A DNA stretch of 6,069 nucleotides from JAZDJJ01 sp043804035 (GTDB lineage Bacteria; Bacteroidota; Bacteroidia; Palsa-948): contig JAZDJJ010000089.1 of NCBI GenBank assembly GCA_043804035.1, positions 1 to 6,069 on the forward strand, in the 5' to 3' direction. Position numbers and translations under genes: made by a program. Under the pieces are notes generated by a model that saw nothing but the letters and a program-made list of their open reading frames with translations, was not told the origin of the DNA and ran no database searches. Positions within the stretch are counted from its first letter, which is position 1, and each line of letters starts with the position of its first letter. Of the stretch, positions 1-5,808 are shown in pieces.

Positions 1-138
1 CGGTTCCAAAAATTGGTTTCGTCATTGCGACTGCGAGTCACGAAGCAGGAAGCAATCTCTATTTCTACATGAAAAAACAGATTGCTTCAGTCGTTCCTCC
101 TTCGCAATGACGTTTATTTGTATTTTTAGAACTGCCCT
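1..138. repeat. Foldback MITE-like repeat, left copy (outer end cut by the window edge)
   Basis: Bases 3-138 match the reverse complement of 5934-6069 with only two differences that I find (positions 16 and 38). The unit is an imperfect palindrome. The 11-bp arm CGTCATTGCGA at 20-30 pairs with 102-112, the 10-bp arm GAAGCAATCT at 49-58 pairs with 79-88, and the arms are separated by poorly paired segments and a loop at 59-78. The outermost bases GTTCCAAAAAT (3-13) pair with ATTTTTAGAAC (123-133) with one mismatch. The inner CGTCATTGCGA/GAAGCAATCT core resembles a dispersed palindromic repeat I know from Bacteroidota and other bacteria. No ORF lies inside. A non-autonomous element mobilised in trans is my inference; a REP-like structural repeat is the alternative. 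The true outer end probably lies a few bases before position 1. Confidence 0.85.
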
Positions 139-344
139 TAATCACAAAAATACTATTTAATTTTTTTAATTCTCCAAAGAATTTGATTTTCTAAAAATAT
201 GTTCGGGATATACTTCATGCATCTCTAAATCCTGAGACAATTCTGCCCTGGTGACAAGACAGGGTTCAGGATAAGAAAGGTAAAAACTAAAAATCAACTT
301 TTCGCCGTTCACTTTTTTTGGTTATATTATCAATTTGATAATAG
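139..344. other. Non-coding AT-rich spacer with one hairpin (229-272)
   Basis: No credible ORF or RNA gene is seen between the left repeat and the solitary repeat end at 345. The one notable structure is a compound inverted repeat. ATCCTGA at 229-235 pairs with TCAGGAT at 266-272, and inside it CCCTG at 246-250 pairs with CAGGG at 260-264 around a 9-base loop. Neither side has a T-run that would make it a convincing intrinsic terminator. It could be a second small repeat family or a remnant of the interior of a larger element spanning 1-365. No function is assigned. Confidence 0.4.
325..343. repeat. Perfect 9-bp dyad TATTATCAA-T-TTGATAATA
   Basis: TATTATCAA at 325-333 is the exact reverse complement of TTGATAATA at 335-343, with one base between. 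It lies about 20 bp downstream of the MNT stop codon on the minus strand and one base from the repeat end that begins at 345. The 1-base spacer suits a protein-binding dyad better than an RNA hairpin, which would have about 8 bp and a 3-base loop. The downstream minus-strand sequence is A-rich rather than T-rich, so it is not a classical terminator. It may be a subterminal part of the element ending at 365. Confidence 0.35.
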
Positions 345-365
345 CAATTTTTGGAACCGCCCTAA
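345..365. repeat. Solitary terminal inverted repeat of the same repeat family
   Basis: Bases 345-359 are the exact reverse complement of window bases 1-15. The same sequence begins the outer end of the right-hand copy at 6057-6069. The following GCCCTAA resembles the other known ends: GCCCTTA after the left copy, and the reverse complement of TTTAGGGC at the inner end of the right copy. This is therefore a third end of the family without an adjacent full foldback unit. Either 1-365 is a larger element with inverted 15-bp ends and an internal copy of the end at 122-138, or this is a remnant. Its last bases overlap the MNT stop codon at 362-364. Confidence 0.75.
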
Positions 366-685
366 TCTAAATTAATCTCAATGCCCGTGCGCTTGATTTC
401 GTCAATGAAAGGGTCGCCTTTTTTAAAATAAGAGGTGGGAAAAGTTTGAACCTGAATTTTAGAATAGGGCTTTTTAATTTTCGCTTTGATAAAAAAATCT
501 AAATCACTAAAAACAAATCCCTGAAATTCATCTGCCACCAAAGCCACATCCACATCGCTGAATCTGCGCTGGCTGCCCCTGGCATAAGAGCCGAAAAGGA
601 ACACCTTGCGCAAATGCACGCCCTCAGAAATAACGTCTCTGGCAAATTTTTTTACAAGCGCAATTACAGGGACTTGAGTAGCCAT
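362..685 (-). CDS. MNT-type minimal nucleotidyltransferase (antitoxin partner of HEPN)
   Basis: A 107-residue protein of the NTP_transf_2/MNT family. The signature G32-S33, ten residues, then D44-V45-D46 forms the GSx10DxD active site, set in FLFGSYARG and SDVDVAL. It binds Mg2+ and nucleotide in this fold. In the characterised HepT/MntA pair the MNT protein adds AMP units to a tyrosine of the HEPN toxin and neutralises it; the same role here is inferred from family and neighbour. The later strand reads KIQVQTF (about 76-82), so I see no clear third carboxylate. The C-terminal part DPFIDEIKRTGIEI looks like a normal family ending, and length is typical. The start is an ATG at 685, 22 bp inside the upstream HEPN gene, which suggests translational coupling. 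The TAG stop lies in the terminal bases of the repeat end at 345-365, so the last codons may have been altered by the insertion. Confidence 0.88.
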   Translation of the reverse strand: MATQVPVIALVKKFARDVISEGVHLRKVFLFGSYARGSQRRFSDVDVALVADEFQGFVFSDLDFFIKAKIKKPYSKIQVQTFPTSYFKKGDPFIDEIKRTGIEINLD

Positions 686-1053
686 AGTTGAATAGCGTTT
701 ACTTGTTTAAGCGTTTCCTGAGTAAATTTTTTATCGCATAATTTATAGAGCGTGTTTTGGTAATCCGGATACCTACCTTCTAATTGAAAAGCATTCATCT
801 TTTCAAGAAATGCCCTTTGCGCTGCATCTGCTGATAACTCAATATTGTCCATCAGATATATCAGATTACGAATCTTAGGAGGATGATTGGATTCGTGATC
901 TTTCACCCAATGCGCCTTGCATAATTTTTCAAGAACCAGATGCGCCCAGAATAAAGCGTGAACATAATGCTTTGATTTGAACAGAGAATGCATCGCTTTC
1001 CAGTCCTTATCAGCGGTGGTTTTCCAATAGTGTATGTAATTCTTTTTTGTCAA
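664..1053 (-). CDS. HEPN-domain protein (putative toxin of a HEPN/MNT pair)
   Basis: A helical HEPN-family protein of 129 residues if translation begins at the TTG at 1053. The reading frame stays open to another TTG at 1113, which would give 149 residues. I prefer 1053 because the domain starts at once (TKKNYIHYWKTTADKDW) and the length fits the family; no ATG precedes the domain and no ribosome site is obvious. Recognisable parts are the helix ALFWAHLVLEKLCKAHWV (33-50), the loop PPKIRNLIYL (58-67) and GRYPDYQ (93-99). Active HEPN RNases carry Rx4-6H. Here R94 is followed by YPDYQ and no histidine, and the loop where relatives often have a histidine reads IRN. RNase activity is therefore uncertain, although RYPDY is itself usual in one HEPN/MNT subgroup I recall. 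Tyr95 and Tyr98 would be candidate AMP-acceptor residues by analogy with HepT. The gene precedes and overlaps the MNT gene, the usual toxin-first order. Confidence 0.82.
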   Translation of the reverse strand: MTKKNYIHYWKTTADKDWKAMHSLFKSKHYVHALFWAHLVLEKLCKAHWVKDHESNHPPKIRNLIYLMDNIELSADAAQRAFLEKMNAFQLEGRYPDYQNTLYKLCDKKFTQETLKQVNAIQLWLLKSL

Positions 1054-1072
1054 TGCAATTATATATTTCGAT

Positions 1073-1090
1073 CTCCGCTGAAAGACGGAG
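1073..1090 (-). promoter_or_regulatory. Small hairpin just upstream of the HEPN start
   Basis: CTCCG at 1073-1077 and CGGAG at 1086-1090 form a 5-bp GC-rich stem with an 8-base loop, in otherwise AT-rich sequence, 20 bp upstream of the preferred HEPN start. If translation starts at the TTG at 1113 this stretch is coding; otherwise it lies in the mRNA leader and could hide the initiation region. No convincing TAnnTTTG promoter was found between here and the end of the upstream gene. The stem is short and may be accidental. Confidence 0.25.
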
Positions 1091-1180
1091 CCCGTACTTT
1101 TGTCGGACAACAATGTTATTTAATATTTGCTATTTGAATGTCATCTATCCTTCTTTGAAATCAAACCACAACCAACCAAC

Positions 1181-2341
1181 CTATCTCAATAATTCCACAA
1201 ATCCTGAGATTGAGGATTGTCCGAATTTTGCAATATAATAATAAGTGCCTGTAATCATTTCTTTATTATTGAGTGTTCTGCCATCCCAGCAATTCTCTCC
1301 GGGTGTAGATTCAAAAACTTTGACACCCCATCTATCATAAACTTCCATAGTGATGTATTGCTGAAGTAAATCAGCAGTGGTATCTGTAATTGCCGGACGG
1401 AAACAATCGTTAATTCCATCTCCGTTAGGGGTAAAAATATTAACACGAGTAATTGCAACGAGAGAATTGAGGTCGCCCACTTGCATAGTATCCACCAGTG
1501 AATCGCTGCAATATGGATTGATTGCTACTAATGTTATATAATAAGTATTGTTGTAAGGAAATACATGCCGGGGATTTTGCTGAGATGTATTTGTGCCATC
1601 ACCAAAATTCCAGTACCATGATGTAGCATTCGTACTTTTATCTAAAAACTGAACATTGATGCCTTGATAAGACAATGAAGTCACCCATTTAAAATCAGCC
1701 AACGGCTCAATGCCCACACTAACTCTCGCAGTATCCTGTTTGCTGCACACATTTCCTTCAGTAATTATGATAGTATAAGTTTCACTTGAAGATGGTTGAA
1801 TAGATATTGCTGTAGTAGTCATATTTCCCGGACTCCATAAATAAGTGTATCCCAATGTGCCTCCCAAAACTGAAGCAGTAAGTGTGGTGCCTTGTCCTAA
1901 ACATATTAAAGTATCTCCCAAAATGTTAATTGCCAGTGCAGGTGGTTCTGTAATAATAATTGTGGCAGTAGCATTGCACGACAGTTTATCTTGCACATTA
2001 ACTGTGTATGTTCCTGCTGTTAATCCTGTTGATGTTTGCATGGTTTGCCCGTTGTTCCATTGGTAAGTATAAGGTGGATTTCCTCCGCTTGGAGTTACAG
2101 TTGCAGAACCATTATTTCCGCCAAAACATGAAATATTATTTACGTTGTAAGATAAAGAGCAGGATGACTGTGTAAATAGTTTTGTGTTTTGAAAGATAAA
2201 AAAAACAATCAGCCACATGCTGATAGAAAAATATTTATATACTATCGGATTTTTTATTATTGCTTCGTCAGATAACAAATAAAAATCAGCATAGTTTTCA
2301 GAAACTTTGTCGACAATATTATTTACTTTGTTTGTAAACAT
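1181..2341 (-). CDS. Small T9SS-exported surface protein: SprB repeat, Ig-like, PKD and CHU_C sorting domain
   Basis: A 386-residue modular secreted protein. A hydrophobic stretch at about 42-50 (MWLIVFFIF) followed by a polar segment to about 60 acts as a signal peptide. Next is one SprB-type repeat at about 67-133 (CFGGNNGSATVTPSGG, YQWNNG, LTAGTYTVNVQD), an Ig-like domain at about 137-210 (ICLGQGTTLTAS, YLWSPG) and a PKD domain at about 213-289 (WYWNFGDG). The gliding-motility-type C-terminal domain at about 300-386 contains FTPNGDGINDCF, VYDRWGVKVFES, CWDG and GTYYY. In Bacteroidota this last domain directs export through the type IX secretion system; the protein is then released or anchored at the surface. 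Adhesion or matrix binding is inferred from PKD and Ig-like folds, with no catalytic domain seen. Most SprB-repeat proteins are far longer. Forty-one residues precede the hydrophobic segment, which is unusual; an ATG at 2218 would place it at the very N-terminus but without a positive n-region. No PorP/SprF partner gene is in the window. Confidence 0.87.
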   Translation of the reverse strand: MFTNKVNNIVDKVSENYADFYLLSDEAIIKNPIVYKYFSISMWLIVFFIFQNTKLFTQSSCSLSYNVNNISCFGGNNGSATVTPSGGNPPYTYQWNNGQTMQTSTGLTAGTYTVNVQDKLSCNATATIIITEPPALAINILGDTLICLGQGTTLTASVLGGTLGYTYLWSPGNMTTTAISIQPSSSETYTIIITEGNVCSKQDTARVSVGIEPLADFKWVTSLSYQGINVQFLDKSTNATSWYWNFGDGTNTSQQNPRHVFPYNNTYYITLVAINPYCSDSLVDTMQVGDLNSLVAITRVNIFTPNGDGINDCFRPAITDTTADLLQQYITMEVYDRWGVKVFESTPGENCWDGRTLNNKEMITGTYYYIAKFGQSSISGFVELLR

Positions 2342-2345
2342 AGAA

Positions 2346-2353
2346 CAAACCTA
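2346..2353 (-). promoter_or_regulatory. Candidate -7 box TAGGTTTG before the surface-protein gene
   Basis: On the minus strand TAGGTTTG matches the Bacteroidota -7 consensus TAnnTTTG, and it ends only 4 bases before the ATG at 2341. A transcript from this box would start at or next to that ATG, so the message would be leaderless or use the internal ATG at 2218. No TTG is present about 20 bases upstream, which weakens the call. The paired direct repeats at 2378-2419 lie immediately upstream. Confidence 0.3.
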
Positions 2354-2377
2354 CATAAAATTTTAATTATACATATT

Positions 2378-2419
2378 TTTCGGCAAGTTCAAATACCAAT
2401 ATTTCGGCAAGATCAATAC
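2378..2419 (-). repeat. Two imperfect direct repeats upstream of the surface-protein gene
   Basis: On the minus strand TTGATCTTGCCGAAA and TTGAACTTGCCGAAA occur once each (plus-strand positions about 2401-2416 and 2378-2392), differing at one base, with a period of about 24 bp. They sit 37-75 bp upstream of the ATG at 2341 in a 113-bp intergenic region. Tandem sites at this position would suit a dimeric or cooperative regulator, but only two copies exist and no regulator gene is adjacent. The same intergenic region holds an A-rich stretch just after the DUF6427 stop codon (about 2426-2448) without a clear terminator stem. Confidence 0.45.
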
Positions 2420-2454
2420 GAGAAGATTTTTTAACTCGAATTTTTTAAGGAGAA

Positions 2455-3438
2455 CTATCCTGCAATCTGATTAAAAATTATTGACAAAAGAAAGAAAATA
2501 AAAATAGTTTCTGCCAACCATTGTTTTTTAATGAACAACAGATATCCCGGTAAAAAAGCAGCAAGAGGTATGGCAAAAAAAGAAAAATATTTTATTGAAT
2601 AACTTGGTGCGATAAAAATTGACAGTGCAGAAAGTATCGTAAAATATATCAGCAGAAAAATATTGTTTCTTGTACAAACTGTACCCATTGAAATATTACG
2701 AAATAAATTTCCTATAGATAATATTCCAAGTACAATAATAATTCCAATGGTAATAATATCGGGAGTAGTAAAGGCAGATATATCTAAATTTTTTTGCGGA
2801 GCGCCGGTGGTATAAAAAATTATCTCATGCCACAGATTATCTATTTTGTTATTCCACAAATAATAAAACACAAAAAATATCCAAGGGGTAATAAATCCCA
2901 TGAACGATATTACCCATTCTCTCCAAATGAACGGGCGAATGATGATGAGCCCTATCCAAATAAGAATTACAAATACAATAGAAGGAAAATAAATGAGTGA
3001 TGCTATTGCTATAAAAAATCCTGCATCAAACACTTCGGAGAATGCGGTTTTTTTTCTATATGTTTTCATAAGTTTATGCAATCCAAAAAGCAATGGAAGA
3101 TTAGCAATAACAATTGGATGCATTGTAAGAAAAGAAGGTAAGCAACTTATTAAAATAATGTACAATGTGGCGGGAACGTATGTCGTTGTTTTTATTATTT
3201 CATGCTCAGTAACGATTCTATTAAAAAGAAGTGCTTCAGAAAAAACCAGAATCATAGTCGCAATTGGTAATAGGAAATGGACATTGATTATGGCATCAAG
3301 AAAAAAATTATAGAGCAGCATTCCGGGAGGATGTTCGGGGGGATAAGGAGAAATAAAACCATGTATCCAAATAGTAATTAACAATAAAGGGAGAAAAAAT
3401 ATTGAAGCAGCTTGATTATTTTTTAAAAAGTGTAACAT
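2455..3438 (-). CDS. DUF6427-like polytopic inner-membrane protein
   Basis: A hydrophobic protein of 327 residues with roughly nine to ten predicted membrane segments, near residues 10-30, 53-75, 86-104, 138-165, 176-196, 226-246, 258-278, 282-303 and 308-325. The N-terminus MLHFLKNNQAAS and the core RPFIWREW (168-175) followed by GFITP fit my memory of the Bacteroidota DUF6427 family, whose function is unknown to me. No catalytic or transport motif is evident, so I give no function. The frame is open upstream to a GTG at 3516, but I place the start at the ATG at 3438, where the family-like N-terminus begins; the extra 26 residues look non-coding. No Shine-Dalgarno sequence is seen. A short hairpin lies directly before the start and the long leader may be structured. 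The gene stands alone between 200-bp and 113-bp spacers. The sequence is AT-rich: a hand count of 2581-2640 gives 28 percent GC. Confidence 0.75.
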   Translation of the reverse strand: MLHFLKNNQAASIFFLPLLLITIWIHGFISPYPPEHPPGMLLYNFFLDAIINVHFLLPIATMILVFSEALLFNRIVTEHEIIKTTTYVPATLYIILISCLPSFLTMHPIVIANLPLLFGLHKLMKTYRKKTAFSEVFDAGFFIAIASLIYFPSIVFVILIWIGLIIIRPFIWREWVISFMGFITPWIFFVFYYLWNNKIDNLWHEIIFYTTGAPQKNLDISAFTTPDIITIGIIIVLGILSIGNLFRNISMGTVCTRNNIFLLIYFTILSALSIFIAPSYSIKYFSFFAIPLAAFLPGYLLFIKKQWLAETIFIFFLLSIIFNQIAG

Positions 3439-3441
3439 TGT

Positions 3442-3518
3442 GTAACAGCAGTTACTAACATTAGTGGAGCCGGTGGGTAATGTGTCTAACCATTTCTGTG
3501 AAGATTTAGTTGACACAT
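3442..3518 (-). promoter_or_regulatory. Possible structured mRNA leader of the DUF6427-like gene
   Basis: Three inverted repeats fall in the 77 bases before the ATG at 3438. GTAAC/GTTAC (3442-3446 and 3451-3455) form a 5-bp stem with a 4-base loop ending 3 bases from the start codon. ACATTA/TAATGT (3458-3463 and 3478-3483) form a 6-bp stem. ATGTGTC/GACACAT (3480-3486 and 3512-3518) form a 7-bp stem, extendable by AAC/GTT with one bulged base. The last two share bases 3480-3483 and so could not fully coexist, as in switching leaders. GTGTAAC also occurs twice across the start codon (3430-3436 and 3440-3446). The stems are short and no known riboswitch class is recognised. Confidence 0.3.
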
Positions 3519-3551
3519 ATCTCCGTATAGTTCATAAAAAATAATTTTAGG

Positions 3552-3559
3552 CAAATATA
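3552..3559 (-). promoter_or_regulatory. Candidate -7 box TATATTTG for the DUF6427-like gene
   Basis: TATATTTG on the minus strand matches the Bacteroidota -7 consensus TAnnTTTG. A transcript would begin near 3545 and carry a leader of about 107 bases before the ATG at 3438. No TTG is found at the expected upstream spacing, so the match rests on one element. Confidence 0.35.
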
Positions 3560-3607
3560 GAAGTTATCGGACGAATTGGGGAAACATTCAACATCAACGG
3601 ACATAAC

Positions 3608-3638
3608 GCACCGCTGCGCAACTGTGAGCGAACTGTGG
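3608..3638. repeat. Short GC-rich imperfect tandem repeat after the helicase gene
   Basis: GCGCAACTGTG at 3616-3626 and GCGAACTGTG at 3628-3637 form an imperfect tandem repeat directly downstream of the helicase stop codon. Next to it CGCA/TGCG at 3608-3611 and 3616-3619 can form a 4-bp hairpin. This patch is more GC-rich than its surroundings. There is no T-run after it on the minus strand, so it is not a standard intrinsic terminator. Function unknown. Confidence 0.25.
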
Positions 3639-3639
3639 G

Positions 3640-5799
3640 CTATTCTGCCGAAATTCCCTTAAGGTAATTCACCGCCATTTTGATTTGCCCATAAGTTGCT
3701 TCTTCGCCAAGTACATTTTTAATGGGCGATAATTTTTCATAGCCGGTTTTGTCGGTTATTGCTTTTATTCTTTCAAGCAATGGGTTATTCAGAAAATCAT
3801 AAATGTTTATTTCTCCTGTTGAAACAAATTCTGAAAGATGACCCTCAATAGTTGAAATCGCCATTTCTCTCTGCTTCGCAATTTGTTCAATCTTCAACCC
3901 TTGCTTGTAAAAATTCAGCGTTTCAAGTTTGCTGCCTCCGGGAAGTAATTTCTTTTTTATTTCTGCATGATTTACTTTCTTTTCCACTGGAGAAACCTCA
4001 AAAGCAAGATTACCAAAAGAAGTGCGTTCAATAGATTTTATTTTTCTCCATAAAAAAATTTCAAGTGCATCAACCTGTTTGCTGAATTTGCGGACTTTCT
4101 TCTTTCCTTTCAAATGCGATTGGAAAGCGTTGAGCGGAGAAATCAGTTCATTCTGTATTTTATCTATGAAAAACTTTTTTGCGCCAGTGATTTTTTGATT
4201 AAGCCATTGCTCATTTAATTGAGATTCGGAAAATTTCTTTTCAAGTTCTAAAATAAATTTTTCACAAATAGTGTTTTGCTCATTGGCATTCTTCAAAAGA
4301 ACAGAAACTGTTTCTTCTGTAAATTTTTTGTCGGGTAATTGTTTTCCATGGGTGTCTTCTGAAAAATTTTTCAGTTCATGAATGATTTTTTTCCAGTCAA
4401 ATGCACACATTAAAGTTGCTGCGTCATATTTCTTTTTTTCTTCCGCTAAAATCTTAACCAAGTCATGAAGTTTGTTTTCTTTCGTTGAAAAATTTGCAAT
4501 TTGTTTATCGGTAATTATGTGCGAAGAATTCACCGGAGAAAGGAGAGTGATTCCTTCCATCGTTCGGCAGCGGCTTAACGCAACATACACCTGACCTGCC
4601 GCAAAAGATTTTCCCGCATCAATAGTTGCTCTATCAAAGGTAAGTCCCTGGCTTTTGTGTATGGTAACCGCCCACGCCAACCGGACGGGATACTGCGTGA
4701 ATCTTCCAATTTCTTCTTCTTTAATCTTTCCTGTTTCTTTATTCAATTTGTACCGGATATTTTTCCATTTTACTTTTTCGAGAGGAAAAACCTTCTTGTC
4801 TTCTGATAATTCCACAAGTATTTCTTTTTCGTCAATGCTTTTGATAACAGCCAATGTTCCGTTGACATATTTCTTTTCAGAATCATTTTTAATAAACATT
4901 ACCTGTGCTTCGGCTTTCAGATGTAGTTCTGCCTCGCATGGAAATGAGGTTTCGGAAAATGTGCCATGAACTTCAGCAGGAAATTTATACAGAGGCGTTT
5001 TTAATTTCTGAAGTTCCTCTTTATTGATGCGGTCCGCCATGTAATTATGTGTAACCAGCGTGATGCCTTTCCTTATCTGGTTTTTTTCCGCAGCATAATA
5101 ACGCTGATTCAGTTCATTCAAATCCCCTTCCTGAACATTATTATTGCGGATTCCATTCAGAATACGGATAAACTTTTCTTCACTCTGCCGGTAAATTTCT
5201 TTCAATTCAAGAAAAAGCATCGGATTGTTTTCTAAAACTTTTGAGCTGAAGAAAAAAGGAGTTGAATAATAATTCTTCATTGTACCCCAATCTTCTTCCT
5301 TTATTACCGGAGGCAATTGATACAAATCACCGATGAAAAGCAACTGAACCCCTCCGAAAGGAATATTTTTTCTGTTGCGGAAATGCCTAAGTGATTCATC
5401 AATCATGTCTAACAGGTCGGCGCGAACCATACTCACTTCATCAATAATCAACAGTTCCAGTTCATTCAGCATATCAATTTTTTCCCGGCTTAAGCGAATT
5501 CCCCTGAACAGTGAGTAGCGATTTACAAAACTGATATTACCGGAGTTGATTTTATACTCCGGAAGAAAAGGCATCAAGGGGAGTTGAAATAAAGAATGAA
5601 TGGTAACGCCACTGGCATTGATTGCAGCAACTCCGGTGGGAGCAACTACAACTGCGTTTTTATTTGTATGCTCGTATACATATTTGAGAAATGTTGTTTT
5701 GCCTGTTCCCGCTTTGCCTGTAAGAAATAAATTACATGAAGTGTGATTGACCACTTCCCAAGCAAGATTAAATATTTCGTTGTGCTCGATTGTGTGCAT
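3640..5799 (-). CDS. Pif1/RecD2-like superfamily 1B DNA helicase with C-terminal helix-turn-helix domain
   Basis: A 719-residue cytoplasmic ATP-dependent DNA helicase. The N-terminal core carries the SF1B motifs in order: Walker A GKAGTGKT (28-35), Ia APTGVAA (53-59) and TIHSLF (66-71), Walker B IIDEVSM (118-124), III GDLYQLPP (157-164), IV with EIYRQ (201-205), V TIHKSQGLT (379-387) and VI QVYVALSRCR (403-412). All key residues are present, so it should be active. Residues about 440-615 are a charged, Lys/Glu-rich linker. The last 100 residues (about 619-719) resemble the HTH_40 domain, with a helix-turn-helix near 634-665 (LKIEQIAKQREMAISTIEGHLSEF), a module also seen at the C-terminus of some RecQ proteins. 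Roles in replication fork or recombination upkeep are inferred from Pif1 relatives. I choose the ATG at 5799 over the in-frame TTG at 5811, because that TTG lies within the promoter -7 box. No neighbour shares its function. Confidence 0.92.
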   Translation of the reverse strand: MHTIEHNEIFNLAWEVVNHTSCNLFLTGKAGTGKTTFLKYVYEHTNKNAVVVAPTGVAAINASGVTIHSLFQLPLMPFLPEYKINSGNISFVNRYSLFRGIRLSREKIDMLNELELLIIDEVSMVRADLLDMIDESLRHFRNRKNIPFGGVQLLFIGDLYQLPPVIKEEDWGTMKNYYSTPFFFSSKVLENNPMLFLELKEIYRQSEEKFIRILNGIRNNNVQEGDLNELNQRYYAAEKNQIRKGITLVTHNYMADRINKEELQKLKTPLYKFPAEVHGTFSETSFPCEAELHLKAEAQVMFIKNDSEKKYVNGTLAVIKSIDEKEILVELSEDKKVFPLEKVKWKNIRYKLNKETGKIKEEEIGRFTQYPVRLAWAVTIHKSQGLTFDRATIDAGKSFAAGQVYVALSRCRTMEGITLLSPVNSSHIITDKQIANFSTKENKLHDLVKILAEEKKKYDAATLMCAFDWKKIIHELKNFSEDTHGKQLPDKKFTEETVSVLLKNANEQNTICEKFILELEKKFSESQLNEQWLNQKITGAKKFFIDKIQNELISPLNAFQSHLKGKKKVRKFSKQVDALEIFLWRKIKSIERTSFGNLAFEVSPVEKKVNHAEIKKKLLPGGSKLETLNFYKQGLKIEQIAKQREMAISTIEGHLSEFVSTGEINIYDFLNNPLLERIKAITDKTGYEKLSPIKNVLGEEATYGQIKMAVNYLKGISAE

Positions 5800-5808
5800 T
5801 GAGAAGTG

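Noticed and set aside
325..343. Intrinsic terminator for the HEPN/MNT operon
   Set aside because: The dyad is AT-only apart from one G/C pair per arm, its spacer is one base, and the following minus-strand sequence is A-rich rather than T-rich.
1255..1458. Minus-strand 67-residue frame inside the surface-protein gene
   Set aside because: It is an alternative frame across the CHU_C sorting domain, which is clearly encoded in the main frame.
2378..2419. Short CRISPR-like array
   Set aside because: There are only two imperfect 15-bp repeats with a spacer of about 9 bp and no cas genes.
3439..3516. 26-residue N-terminal extension of the DUF6427-like protein from GTG 3516
   Set aside because: The extension is unlike the hydrophobic family N-terminus, which begins at the ATG at 3438, and it covers inverted repeats more typical of a leader.
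3600..3640. Integron attC-like site (TAACGC...GCGCAACTG)
   Set aside because: The sequence lacks a convincing pair of RYYYAAC/GTTRRRY core sites with an extended imperfect stem, and no integrase or cassette array is nearby.
1047..5235. Plus-strand open frames at 1047-1238, 1845-2066, 2794-3000, 2993-3313, 3852-4034, 4655-4969 and 5047-5235
   Set aside because: All but the first lie antisense within well-supported minus-strand genes, and none shows a recognisable domain. The first overlaps the HEPN upstream region and the end of the surface-protein gene and also has no recognisable domain.
3640..5799. Helicase and HEPN/MNT pair as parts of one anti-phage defence system
   Set aside because: They are separated by two unrelated genes and about 2.6 kb, have separate promoters or spacers, and this helicase type with a C-terminal helix-turn-helix domain is common as a housekeeping gene in Bacteroidota.
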